A stretch of 55,478 nt of DNA, taken from the NCBI GenBank assembly GCA_016933515.1, contig JAFGAV010000111.1, forward strand, positions 1-55,478, given 5' to 3'. Each line of letters starts with the position of its first letter. Within the stretch, counting starts at the first letter, position 1. The position numbers and the translations under genes are program-made. This DNA comes from Candidatus Aminicenantota bacterium. GTDB taxonomy: Bacteria; Acidobacteriota; Aminicenantia; Aminicenantales; JAFGAV01. Below, in pieces: positions 33,447 through 41,820 of this stretch. A model generated the notes under the pieces. The model did no database searches. It had not been told where the DNA came from and was given only the letters and a program-made list of their open reading frames with translations.

Positions 33447-34486
33447 TCGCCGCGTTGGGGCTGACTTTTCTTCTCGCCTTTCCGCTTCTTGAGAAGGGAC
33501 AGGAGACGAGGGCCGTTCGGGACAGCCTGGGACGGACGGTCGCCGTGCCCGCGCGCGTCGAGCGCGTTCTTTCGCTTCAGCCCGAAGTGACGCGCATCAT
33601 CGTCGCCTTGGGCGCCGGGTCGCGTCTCGTCGGCCGGGATGATTTTGTCGCCAGGTTCGACCATCTTTTTCCCCTTATCTATCCTTCTCAATCCGGCCTG
33701 CCGGTCGTGTCTTCGGCCGACGGCTTCCCCAAGCTGGAAACGGTCATGCGTCTCGATCCCGATCTCATCTTCGCCTCTCCCTCCGAGGCCGGCGTGCCCG
33801 ACATTCTTCAGAAAAAGACCGGCAAGCCCGTGCTCGCCTTTTCCTCGATGGGGCGCTTTGAGGATCTCGGCCGCGAAATTCTTTGGGTGGGCGAAGCCCT
33901 GGGGAGACGGGAGAGAGCCGAGGAGCTCGCGGGTTTCCTGAAACGGCGACTCGAGGACATTCGCCGCTTGACCGACGGCGTTTCGGACAAGGTGAAGCCG
34001 GCCGTCTATGTGTCTTTCTGGGGATCGTTCACACGGTCTCCCGTGGGCTATGAACCGGTTGCGGCCGCCGGAGGCCGCAACCTGGCCGACGGGTTGCTGC
34101 CTTCCAGGCTGGGAACGATCGCCACCGAGGTCAACCTGGAGAAGATCCTGGCCTGGGATCCGGAAATCATTCTCCTTCACGGCAACTACCTTCCCCGGGA
34201 GAGGACCGTGACCGTGGAGGGCGTTCTGAACGACCCACGGCTCCGGTCGGTCCGGGCCGTAAGAAACCGGAAGGTGTTTTACACCTTCGGTTTTTGGTAC
34301 TGGTGGGACCCGGCCCTGGCCTTGGTGGAAACTCTCATGCTGGCCAAGCTTTTTCATCCCGAAACATTTCGGGAAGTGGATATCAACCGCGAAGGAAACA
34401 GCATCTTCAAGCTGTTCTACGGCCTCGAGGGGGGTTTCGATGTCCTGCGCCGCAAGCTCGAAATCCCCGACGGCCCGTGGAGGTGA
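33443..34486 (+). CDS. Periplasmic binding protein of a BtuF/FecB-type importer
   Basis: The 347-residue protein starts with a short hydrophobic signal (LIAALGLTFLLAFPLL) and then RDSLGRTVAVPARVERVLSLQPEVTRIIVALG, the beginning of a class III binding protein for cobalamin or ferric siderophores. The two lobes are joined by a long helix near residue 165. The tryptophan-rich TFGFWYWWDPALAL segment resembles the C-lobe of corrinoid/haem-type binders. There is no lipobox Cys, so it is probably soluble. TTG at 33443, inside the speE stop, is the only start that keeps the signal peptide. The ligand (corrinoid, haem or siderophore) cannot be decided from sequence alone. Confidence 0.8.
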   Translation: MIAALGLTFLLAFPLLEKGQETRAVRDSLGRTVAVPARVERVLSLQPEVTRIIVALGAGSRLVGRDDFVARFDHLFPLIYPSQSGLPVVSSADGFPKLETVMRLDPDLIFASPSEAGVPDILQKKTGKPVLAFSSMGRFEDLGREILWVGEALGRRERAEELAGFLKRRLEDIRRLTDGVSDKVKPAVYVSFWGSFTRSPVGYEPVAAAGGRNLADGLLPSRLGTIATEVNLEKILAWDPEIILLHGNYLPRERTVTVEGVLNDPRLRSVRAVRNRKVFYTFGFWYWWDPALALVETLMLAKLFHPETFREVDINREGNSIFKLFYGLEGGFDVLRRKLEIPDGPWR

Positions 34487-34492
34487 GGGCTT

Positions 34493-35518
34493 TTGGGCGA
34501 ACGCGCGGGCAAGAACAAGAAAAGCAAAGCCCTGATCATCTTGATCATGGCCCTGCCGCCGGTGCTTTTCGTCCTATCGCTCAACATCGGTTCCTACTCC
34601 ATTTCCCCCGAAGAGTTGGGCAAGGCGCTCCTGTCGTTGGCCGTGCCTTCCCTGCGCCAGGACGTGCCCCAGGCGCATCGCGACATCCTTCTCCATATCC
34701 GGCTGCCCCGGCTGATTCTGGCCATGGCGGCCGGCGCCTCGCTTGCCGTTTCGGGCGCGTCCCTCCAGGCCCTGTTCCGGAATCCGCTGGTGAACGAATA
34801 CATTCTCGGCTTGAGCTCGGGCTCGGCGTTCGGCGCCGCCCTGTCCCTGGTGTTTCTGGGCCGGAGTGTTCCTCCCCAGCTGGCGGCGTTCGTGTTCGCC
34901 ATGGCCGCCGTGTTCGCCGTGCTGCTCATCGCCGGCCGTCCGGAATCCGGGCTGGTCTCGCTTCTTCTGACCGGAGTCATCGTCAGTGCGTTTTTTTCCG
35001 CCCTTCTGATGCTTGTGGAGTTTTTCGCCAGCCCCTATGCCCTTCAGTCTCTATTTTACTGGCTGATGGGCAATCTCGCCTTGGCCGGGTGGCGGGATCT
35101 GGCGTTGGCCCTGCCGCTCATGGCCGCGGGGCTGACGATTCTCATCCTTCTTCGCTGGAGGATGAACGTCCTGTCCATGAGCGATGAAGAGGCCCGAGCC
35201 GTGGGCGCGGATGTCCGGCGCGAAAAATGGCTGGTCATCCTGGCGGCGACGCTCGTCACTGCCGCCGCCACCTCGGTGGCGGGCATCATCGGCTGGCTGG
35301 GCCTCATCGTTCCTCATCTGGTGAGGATGGCCGTCGGAGCGGACAACAGGATCGTCGTCCCCCTGTCCGCCGCTCTGGGAGCGAGTTTTCTTCTGGCCGC
35401 GGACGCCGTGACCCGCAGCCTGACGTCGATCGAGATCCCGGTCGGCATCTTCACCAGCCTCATCGGCATCCCCGTTTTCCTGGTCCTGCTGAAGAAATCG
35501 AAAAAGGTGTGGCTGTGA
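34493..35518 (+). CDS. FecCD/BtuC-family ABC permease
   Basis: The 341-residue inner-membrane protein has about ten helices, with LPRLILAMAAGASLAVSGASLQALFRNPLVNEYILGLSSGSAFGA, the invariant FecCD block, and GWLGLIVPHLVRMAVGADNR near the C-terminus where it contacts the ATPase. The start is TTG at 34493, six bases after the binding-protein stop. It ends in a GTGA overlap with the ATPase gene. Confidence 0.9.
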   Translation: MGERAGKNKKSKALIILIMALPPVLFVLSLNIGSYSISPEELGKALLSLAVPSLRQDVPQAHRDILLHIRLPRLILAMAAGASLAVSGASLQALFRNPLVNEYILGLSSGSAFGAALSLVFLGRSVPPQLAAFVFAMAAVFAVLLIAGRPESGLVSLLLTGVIVSAFFSALLMLVEFFASPYALQSLFYWLMGNLALAGWRDLALALPLMAAGLTILILLRWRMNVLSMSDEEARAVGADVRREKWLVILAATLVTAAATSVAGIIGWLGLIVPHLVRMAVGADNRIVVPLSAALGASFLLAADAVTRSLTSIEIPVGIFTSLIGIPVFLVLLKKSKKVWL

Positions 35519-36273
35519 GCCTTCAGGTCCGCGCTCTGTTTTATGCCAACAAAAACTTCACCCTCCGTCTCGAGGCGCTGGAGTTCGCCGGAGGCCGACT
35601 GACGTGCATCGTCGGACCGAACGGCGCCGGCAAGACGACCCTCCTGAAATGCTTGGCGGCCATCCTGCCCATCGAGCGCCGGAGCGTTTTCCTCGACGGC
35701 CGGGACCTGGCGGCGATTCCCGCATCCGCGCGGGCGCGCCGCATGAGCTATGTGCCCCAGGAGCACATTCCGACCTTCAGCTATACGGTCCGCGATTTCG
35801 TTCTCACCGGCCGGGCGGCGCATCTGCCGCTTTTTGCCCTGCCCGCCGCCCGGGACGAGACGGCGGTCGAGGAGGCTCTGGAGTTCGTCGGCCTGGGGTC
35901 CTTCGCCGACCGTCCTTACGCCCAGTTGTCGAGCGGCGAGCGGCGGCTCGTGCTCATCGCCCGGGCCCTGGCCCAGAACGCCGGCGTGCTCCTTCTGGAC
36001 GAACCGACAACTTTTCTCGACCCGAGACACGAAGTCGAGGTCATGGATTTCATCCGGCGCCTGACCCTGGAGCGGGGCATCACCGTCCTGGTCACACTCC
36101 ACAACCTGGAGATGGCGGTCAAGTATTCCGACGCCCTCGTGTTTCTCAAGGACGGCCGGGTCCGCGCCTCCGGGCCGCCAGAGGAAGTCCTGAGCGAAGA
36201 TCTTCTCCGGGATGTCTATGACATTCCGATGCGCATCGTCCGATGCAACGGGCACAGGCTCATCATCCGCTGA
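35515..36273 (+). CDS. FecE/BtuD-family ABC ATPase
   Basis: The 252-residue ATPase has Walker A (CIVGPNGAGKTTLLKCLA), a Q-loop (MSYVPQEH), the signature LSSGERRLVLIARAL and Walker B (VLLLDEPTTFLD). The signature has Ser in place of the usual Gly at the second position, as is common in this family. GTG 35515 overlaps the permease stop, so the three importer genes form one translationally coupled unit with speE. The frame is open further upstream within the permease gene, but the conserved protein begins at this GTG. Confidence 0.9.
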   Translation: MSLQVRALFYANKNFTLRLEALEFAGGRLTCIVGPNGAGKTTLLKCLAAILPIERRSVFLDGRDLAAIPASARARRMSYVPQEHIPTFSYTVRDFVLTGRAAHLPLFALPAARDETAVEEALEFVGLGSFADRPYAQLSSGERRLVLIARALAQNAGVLLLDEPTTFLDPRHEVEVMDFIRRLTLERGITVLVTLHNLEMAVKYSDALVFLKDGRVRASGPPEEVLSEDLLRDVYDIPMRIVRCNGHRLIIR

Positions 36274-36345
36274 GGGCCGGCCGGGCCGGGAGCGGGGCGT
36301 GATTCAGACGTTTGTTTTCCGGCGTCTTTTGCTGTAAGAGACCCT

Positions 36346-38007
36346 ATGGCGATGACTCGACGAAAGACGGTCCAGCCCGCGCCCCCGTCCCCGCACCCTC
36401 GACCCGACAGGGCCGCCGCGGCCATTGAGATCAATCCCCAGTTCCGGAGGGCGCTTGATCTGCTTGAGGGCTCAGGCCGCCATGTGTTCATCACCGGGCG
36501 GGCGGGCACGGGCAAATCCACGCTGCTCGAGCATTTCCGCGACACGACGCGCAAACAGATCGCCGTCCTGGCGCCGACAGGCGTGGCCGCGCTGAACGTC
36601 CGGGGCCAGACCATCCATTCTTTCTGCCGCTTCAAGCCCGGCGTCACCCTGGACGCCGTCAGGAAGCTCAGGCCGGCCGCGTCCGGCCGCAGCAGGGGAG
36701 GCGGCCGCACCGATTCGGACGCGGACCTGTACAAGAAATTCGAAACGGTGATCATCGATGAGATCTCCATGGTCCGGGCCGACCTTCTGGACTGCGTCGA
36801 GAAGTTCCTGCGGTTCAACGGCCCCGAGCCGGGGAAGATTTTCGGCGGCCGGCAGATGGTCTTCATCGGCGACCTGTACCAGCTGCCGCCCGTGGTCGTT
36901 TCCGGGGAGAGGGGGCTGTTCTCCGGGCCCTACGAGACGCCCTATTTTTTCTCGGCCCGCGTCTTCCGTGACGCCCGCTTCGCCATGGAGTTCGTGGAAC
37001 TCGAAAAAGTCTACCGCCAGAGCGAGGAGGAATTCATCGGTCTGCTGAACGCCATCCGCAACCGCACAGCGACGGACGCCGACCTCGCCCGCATCAACGA
37101 GAACTGCGACCCCGGCTTCGTTCCGCCCGACGACGAATTTTTCATCACCCTGACGAGCACCAATGACCTGGCCTCGAGCCGAAACCGGGAGAGACTCGAT
37201 CGGCTGCCCGGAAAGGCCCGCCGCTACGAAGGATTTCTTTTGGGCGAGTTCGAGCGCTCCTCCCTTCCTACGGATGAAAGGCTTGAGCTCAAGCCCGGCG
37301 CCCAGGTCATGCTTCTGACGAACGACCCCGAGGGCCGCTGGGTCAACGGCACGATCGGCCGGGTGACGGAGATCGTCCGCGAAAAAGGCGCCGACGACAT
37401 CGTCTCGGTTGAGCTTCAAAGCGGACTCCGCGTCGATGTCCGGCCCCACACGTGGGAGATTTTCCGCTTCGCGCTGGACGAGGAGACGGGCGGGATCGTG
37501 TCCGAGCCCGTGGGCTCCTTCACCCAGTATCCCCTGCGGCTCGCCTGGGCGGTCACGATCCACAAGAGCCAGGGCAAGACGTTCGACCGGGTGGTCATCG
37601 ATTTCGGCCGCGGAACGTTCGCCCACGGCCAGGCCTACGTGGCCCTCAGCCGCTGCACGAACTTCCGGGGCTTGGTGCTGAAGAAGCCCCTGCGGCGCGG
37701 GCACATCCGGCTCGACTACAACATCGTCCGCTTCCTGACGCGCTTTCAGTACCAGAAGGCCGAAGAGCGGCTGTCTTACGCCCGCAAGCTTGAGCTCATC
37801 CGGGAGGCCATCAGCGAGGGCCGCGACCTGGAGATTCTCTATCTCAAGCCCGACGACACGAAGACGCGCCGCCGCATACGCCCGGAAACGGTAAAGATGA
37901 TGGAGTTCCGCGGAAAGACGTTCGAAGGATTGTCCGCCTACTGCCACGAACGGGAGGACACGCGCCACTTCCGCATCGACCGCATGCTCGAGGTCAAAGT
38001 CCTCTAA
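36346..38007 (+). CDS. PIF1-like DNA helicase with C-terminal WYL domain
   Basis: The 553-residue helicase has Walker A (ITGRAGTGKSTLLEHF), motif Ib (PTGVAALNVRGQTIHSF), Walker B (VIIDEISMVRADLLD) and the superfamily 1B C-terminal motifs (AVTIHKSQGKTFDRV, YVALSRCTNFRGL). PIF1 enzymes unwind 5'-3' and resolve G-quadruplexes and R-loops. The last 65 residues (EILYLKPDDTKTRRRIRPE to AYCHEREDTRHFRIDRM) form a WYL domain, which in a Thermotoga PIF1 acts as an accessory single-strand DNA-binding module. The N-terminal 25 residues are basic and probably disordered. It is 72 bases downstream of the importer and faces the convergent DUF1028 gene. Confidence 0.88.
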   Translation: MAMTRRKTVQPAPPSPHPRPDRAAAAIEINPQFRRALDLLEGSGRHVFITGRAGTGKSTLLEHFRDTTRKQIAVLAPTGVAALNVRGQTIHSFCRFKPGVTLDAVRKLRPAASGRSRGGGRTDSDADLYKKFETVIIDEISMVRADLLDCVEKFLRFNGPEPGKIFGGRQMVFIGDLYQLPPVVVSGERGLFSGPYETPYFFSARVFRDARFAMEFVELEKVYRQSEEEFIGLLNAIRNRTATDADLARINENCDPGFVPPDDEFFITLTSTNDLASSRNRERLDRLPGKARRYEGFLLGEFERSSLPTDERLELKPGAQVMLLTNDPEGRWVNGTIGRVTEIVREKGADDIVSVELQSGLRVDVRPHTWEIFRFALDEETGGIVSEPVGSFTQYPLRLAWAVTIHKSQGKTFDRVVIDFGRGTFAHGQAYVALSRCTNFRGLVLKKPLRRGHIRLDYNIVRFLTRFQYQKAEERLSYARKLELIREAISEGRDLEILYLKPDDTKTRRRIRPETVKMMEFRGKTFEGLSAYCHEREDTRHFRIDRMLEVKVL

Positions 38008-38161
38008 TACGGGACGCAAAACCTATTAACCTCTTGAGATCCAGGGGGGGTCTCGGCGCCTGACGCGGTTCCGATCGCTGGGGAAATTTCGGGCTGAGCT
38101 ATTGAAGTTGATGAATAGAGGGAACAGACATTGTTTTCCCTGCCCGGTGCGATAAGCGTGG
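38008..38161. other. Gap between convergent genes
   Basis: These 154 bases separate the stops of the helicase and DUF1028 genes. A weak imperfect hairpin (GGGAACA near 38119, TGTTTTCCC near 38132) could end transcription on either side. I see nothing else here. Confidence 0.4.
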
Positions 38162-39172
38162 CTATTCTTTGGGAGCGACGGAGAGGATCTTCCTGAGGAG
38201 CTCCTTGTCCTTGGGCAGCTGGCCCACGCCCGGGAGGCGTGGCACGAGAAGGACCCAGTTGGGGTCCAGGGCGAAGGCCTTCTTGAAGAGCGGCAGGCTC
38301 TCCTCGACGCGGCCCGTGGAGGCCATGGTCACCGCCGGCCAGAAAATCATCTCCGCGTTGTCCGGAACCATGGACATGGCCAGGGCGTAAGCCTTCATCG
38401 CTTCCTCGGTTTTGTTCTCGGTCAGAAGCTCGTCCCCTCGGTTCATGTGCCGGTAGGCCTTGGCCAGATGGACCAGGCGCTTGAGCTCGGCCACGGGATC
38501 GGGATGGTCCTCGACGCGGAGGTCGAACAGGCGGTCCTTCCACCACACGCCCGAGGATGTCCCCGCGGCGACGATGATCGCCGCCGACTGGCGGCCGCGG
38601 ATGTCGCCGCCCTCGCCTTCGGCCGCCGCCAGCGCGGCCAGAAGCCTGTCGACCATTTCACCGTTCGTTTTTTGATAGGCTTCGGTCATGGCCTTCCACA
38701 CCGTGTCGCGCAGCATGAGGTTGGCCTGACAGGAAAAATTCTCTCCCACGACATGCCCCGCCTCGGGGATGCAGTTGCGGCCGGTGTGGGCCGCAACCCG
38801 GCCGGAGGCGTCGATAAAGGCCACTTGGCGGACATCCTGGTGGGCGTCGGTTTTGAGCAGGCCGGCCAGAGCGTCGGGAGCGGATTTGCCGGCGCGCATC
38901 AGCTCCAGCCCCAGCGGCCCGTAGGAGACCTCGACAAAGGACTGGGTGGCCACGGCGCCCACTCCGGCCTCGACCCAGGGGACGAGAGGCCCGACCGAAA
39001 ACCAGTGAGACTGAACGGCCGCGCCCAGCTCGCCCGTGGCCGGGTCATAGGCCACGATGGAGTAGGTGTGGACGGGCCTTTCGGGCTGCGGGGTTGGAGC
39101 AGGCCGCTCCGCGGCGGCCGGACAAACCGCCAGCATCCCGAGAAAGAACATTGTTCCGAAACGGATTCGCAT
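38162..39172 (-). CDS. DUF1028 (Ntn-hydrolase fold) protein with TPR tail, secreted
   Basis: The 336-residue protein has a signal peptide (MRIRFGTMFFLGMLAVCPAA). It continues with HTYSIVAYDPATGELGAAVQSHWFSVG and VATQSFVEVSYGPLGLELM, the start of the DUF1028 family, related to Ntn hydrolases. FSCQANLML and GEGGDIRGRQSAAIIV are further signature blocks. The last 110 residues are TPR-like (AYRHMNRGDELLTENKTEEA) in place of the peptidoglycan-binding domain some members carry. A hydrolytic role on amide bonds is suggested by the fold only. It lies 126 bases downstream of the threonine-dehydrogenase-like gene on the same strand. Confidence 0.85.
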   Translation of the reverse strand: MRIRFGTMFFLGMLAVCPAAAERPAPTPQPERPVHTYSIVAYDPATGELGAAVQSHWFSVGPLVPWVEAGVGAVATQSFVEVSYGPLGLELMRAGKSAPDALAGLLKTDAHQDVRQVAFIDASGRVAAHTGRNCIPEAGHVVGENFSCQANLMLRDTVWKAMTEAYQKTNGEMVDRLLAALAAAEGEGGDIRGRQSAAIIVAAGTSSGVWWKDRLFDLRVEDHPDPVAELKRLVHLAKAYRHMNRGDELLTENKTEEAMKAYALAMSMVPDNAEMIFWPAVTMASTGRVEESLPLFKKAFALDPNWVLLVPRLPGVGQLPKDKELLRKILSVAPKE

Positions 39173-39298
39173 TCTTTTTGCTCCTTCAGGGGGTTCGGTG
39201 TGACCAGAATAGAGACATCGGCGCCGCCGGTCAAGACGCCGGGATAGAGTTCCGCTGAAGAGCGACGGGCTTTTGCGGCCGCCGGCAGCCTCGTCTCG

Positions 39299-40273
39299 TT
39301 AAGGCAGTCCTCCCGCGGACATCTTTCGTTTCACGGCGCCGAGCATGTCGGCCGTCATCGCCGCCAGGTCGAAATCCGGCTTCCAGCCCCATTCTTCGCG
39401 GGCGGCCGAGTCGTCGATCGTCTTCGGCCAGGAGTCGGCGATGGCCTGGCGGAAGTCGGGCTTGTAATCCACGATGAAACCGGGGATGTGCTTTTTGATG
39501 TCGGCGGCAAGCTCCTCTGCGGAAAAGCTCATCGCGGCCAGGTTGAAGTCCGAGTGGTGCTTGAGGCGGCCGAGATCGGCCGCCATGAGGTCGAGCGTGG
39601 CTTTCAGGCAGTCGGGCATGTACATCATCGGCAGCCGCGTCTCGGGCGCGAGAAAGCAGGTGTAGCGGCCGTTCCGGACCGCATCGAAGAAGATGGCCAC
39701 GGCGTAATCGGTCGTTCCGCCGCCGGGGAGCGTTTCGTGGCTGATGATGCCCGGGTAGCGGCAGCCGCGGACGTCCAGCCCGTGTCTCCGGACGTAGTAA
39801 TCGCCCAGCAGCTCTCCGGCGACCTTGGTCAGCCCGTACATCGTTTTCGGCCGCAGGACGGTCTCCTGCGGCGTGTCCTCCCGGGGCGTCTCCGGCCCGA
39901 AGACGGCGATCGAGCTCGGGCAGAAGACGCGGGTCAGGCCCTTTTCGCGGGCGGCTTCGAGGACGTTGAACGTCCCGTTGATGTTCACTTCCCAGGCCAG
40001 GCCGGGATGCTGCTCGCCTTTGGCGGACAGGATGGCGGCCATGTGATAGACGATGTCGATTTCGTGCCTGTCGACGGCCGCGGCCACGTCGGCGCGGCGG
40101 GTGACGTCGAGAACGGCGAACGGCCCGGCCGTTTTGAGAGCGGGGCCGGGTTCGACGACATCGGTGGCCACGACGCTGTCGCGTCCCGCCCTTTGACGCA
40201 GGGCGCGCACGAGCTCCGTTCCGATCTGGCCGCAGGCGCCGGTGACGAGGATTCTGTGTTTTCCGGGGGCCAT
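39299..40273 (-). CDS. SDR-type L-threonine 3-dehydrogenase-like / NAD-dependent epimerase
   Basis: The 324-residue extended SDR has the NAD loop RILVTGACGQIGTELVRAL, the active-site serine in CPSSIAVFG, and the YxxxK pair in MYGLTKVAGE. The block RYPGIISHETLPGGGTTDYAVAIFFDAV is the diagnostic stretch of SDR-type L-threonine 3-dehydrogenases, which oxidise threonine to 2-amino-3-oxobutanoate. Those enzymes usually pair with glycine C-acetyltransferase (kbl), which is not nearby. ATG 40273 is preferred over the TTG at 40285 because TTGGAG lies in front of it. A promoter lies immediately upstream. Confidence 0.8.
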   Translation of the reverse strand: MAPGKHRILVTGACGQIGTELVRALRQRAGRDSVVATDVVEPGPALKTAGPFAVLDVTRRADVAAAVDRHEIDIVYHMAAILSAKGEQHPGLAWEVNINGTFNVLEAAREKGLTRVFCPSSIAVFGPETPREDTPQETVLRPKTMYGLTKVAGELLGDYYVRRHGLDVRGCRYPGIISHETLPGGGTTDYAVAIFFDAVRNGRYTCFLAPETRLPMMYMPDCLKATLDLMAADLGRLKHHSDFNLAAMSFSAEELAADIKKHIPGFIVDYKPDFRQAIADSWPKTIDDSAAREEWGWKPDFDLAAMTADMLGAVKRKMSAGGLP

Positions 40274-40293
40274 GCCGTTCTCCAAGAAGGCTA

Positions 40294-40323
40294 CTTATAT
40301 CCGAGCCCCCCCTTTTCTGTCAA
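40294..40323 (-). promoter_or_regulatory. Sigma70 promoter of the threonine-dehydrogenase-like gene
   Basis: On the minus strand a perfect TTGACA (40323-40318) and TATAAG (40299-40294) are 18 bases apart. The spacer contains a run of seven G. The leader to the ATG is about 15 bases. Confidence 0.65.
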
Positions 40324-40347
40324 CTTGAGAACGCCGAGTCGTTTCCC

Positions 40348-40376
40348 TTGATGCTCTCCGATCTCTCCTTTATAAT
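40348..40376 (+). promoter_or_regulatory. Sigma70 promoter of the methyltransferase gene
   Basis: TTGATG (40348-40353) and a perfect TATAAT (40371-40376) are separated by 17 bases. This diverges from the neighbouring minus-strand promoter, with the two -35 boxes about 25 bases apart. The implied leader is some 85 bases. Confidence 0.65.
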
Positions 40377-40466
40377 CCTTTCGTCTCCAAGCGGGTGAAG
40401 GATCCTTTCGACAAAACCGACTCGGAAGAGCCTTAATCCCGGGACAAGATCGGATCGGCAAAAGAA

Positions 40467-41693
40467 ATGACGGAAGCCGGCGGCCGGAGGCTCAAACGCG
40501 GCCCGCTCTCGAAGGAGGGGCAGGACTTCAACGCTCTTTATCGGGACCATCTCCAGGGAGAGTTCTACGGAGCCGATTACTACCGTCCGCCGTCGTCCGA
40601 TATCGACAGCGCCATCATTTATGACGACAATGAAGACAAGCGGACGGCGTCCGCCTTCGCCGATCTGGTCTTCGGACCGGGCCGCGTCCTGGAAGTGGGG
40701 TGCGCGACCGGGCTGCTCATCAAAGCGCTGCGCGGCCGGGGCCTGGAGGCGGAGGGGATCGATTATTCTCCTTGGTGCGTGGACAAAGCCCATCCGGCGG
40801 CGCGGGAATGGGTCCGCTGGGGAGATGTGCTCGATCCGGAGTCTTTGGGAAAAGGATACGATCTCGTTCTGGCTCTCGACATTTTCGAGCATTTGCCGCC
40901 CGATTTCGTGCCGCGCGCCCTCGCGAATCTGGCCGGAGCCCTCGTCTCGAGAGGATTTCTCTTCACGGTCCTTCCCGCTTACGGGCCGAACGCATTCGGC
41001 CCCGAGCTCTATCCTCTTCACCTCGAAGAGTGGCGGCGGGATGCCGCCTTGGGGATTCCCTTCCGGAACATCCCTCTGGACGACAAAGGACGTCCCCATC
41101 TCGGCCATTTGACCCATGCCGCCGTTCCGTGGTGGATGGAGCAGTTCCGGAGAGCGGGATTCGTCCGGCTCGGCGGGATCGAGCGCCTGCTGCACGAACG
41201 CTTCGATGCGGCTTTCGAACCGCCGCGGCGCTCTTTTTTTCTCTTTGTGAGAGGCGGCTTTCTCGCCGCCCGGTCGGCGGAAAGGCGTTTGCGGCGGAGG
41301 ATCGACAAGATACCCAACCTTCCCGGCGGTTTTTATGAGTGGGAGCGATGGGGCGAATCCTGGGTGCGTTGGACCGGGGAAAAAGCCCGGGATGTGGTGG
41401 AGAGAGGAGAGAAAAAAGAACTTCGGCTCCGGGCGGTCTGCCATCATCCCGGGATCGAGAAATCTCCCGTCCGGGTCGTGTTTTCCGTCGGAGGCCTGGA
41501 GCGCTTGACGATCGAACTCTCCGACCGGGACTGGCATGAGGTCCGGCTCCCTCTTCCCGAGCGGCCATTTGTCGAATGGGAGATCTCCTGCTCCCGGACA
41601 TGGTCTCCGGAGGAAAGTCTCCCCTCCGAACTCCGTCGTCACCTCGGGGTGGCGATCGAGATTCTTCCTTCAACGTTTCGGATTCGAACCTGA
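40467..41693 (+). CDS. Class I SAM-dependent methyltransferase with C-terminal beta-rich domain
   Basis: The 408-residue protein has an N-terminal methyltransferase domain with motif I VLEVGCATGLLIKALRGRG, the acidic strand GIDYSPW, and motif post-I DLVLALDIFEHLPPDFV. The final 100 residues (ELRLRAVCHHPGIEKSPVRV onward) look like an added beta-sandwich of the type found attached to surface-polysaccharide methyltransferases and glycosyltransferases. A role in cell-surface glycan modification is plausible but unproven. It is a single plus-strand gene with a good promoter; the next gene starts 128 bases later. Confidence 0.8.
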   Translation: MTEAGGRRLKRGPLSKEGQDFNALYRDHLQGEFYGADYYRPPSSDIDSAIIYDDNEDKRTASAFADLVFGPGRVLEVGCATGLLIKALRGRGLEAEGIDYSPWCVDKAHPAAREWVRWGDVLDPESLGKGYDLVLALDIFEHLPPDFVPRALANLAGALVSRGFLFTVLPAYGPNAFGPELYPLHLEEWRRDAALGIPFRNIPLDDKGRPHLGHLTHAAVPWWMEQFRRAGFVRLGGIERLLHERFDAAFEPPRRSFFLFVRGGFLAARSAERRLRRRIDKIPNLPGGFYEWERWGESWVRWTGEKARDVVERGEKKELRLRAVCHHPGIEKSPVRVVFSVGGLERLTIELSDRDWHEVRLPLPERPFVEWEISCSRTWSPEESLPSELRRHLGVAIEILPSTFRIRT

Positions 41694-41820
41694 AACATCC
41701 GTCGTGTGCGGCAGGAGGTATCGGGGCCGCCTTGCCTTCGCCGGCCTAATCTTATAAATTATTCATTCCGCCTGGGGCGGGAAACGCTTTATTTCCGAAG
41801 TTTTGGAAGGAGCCTTTCTT
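41694..41820 (+). promoter_or_regulatory. Leader region of the ammonia-lyase gene
   Basis: A TATAAA (41753-41758) stands in a small AT-rich patch. It is followed by an imperfect GC stem (TTCCGCC...GGCGGGAA) and a good ribosome binding site (GGAAGGAGCC) before ATG 41821. The -35 box is poor, so the promoter is tentative. Confidence 0.35.
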
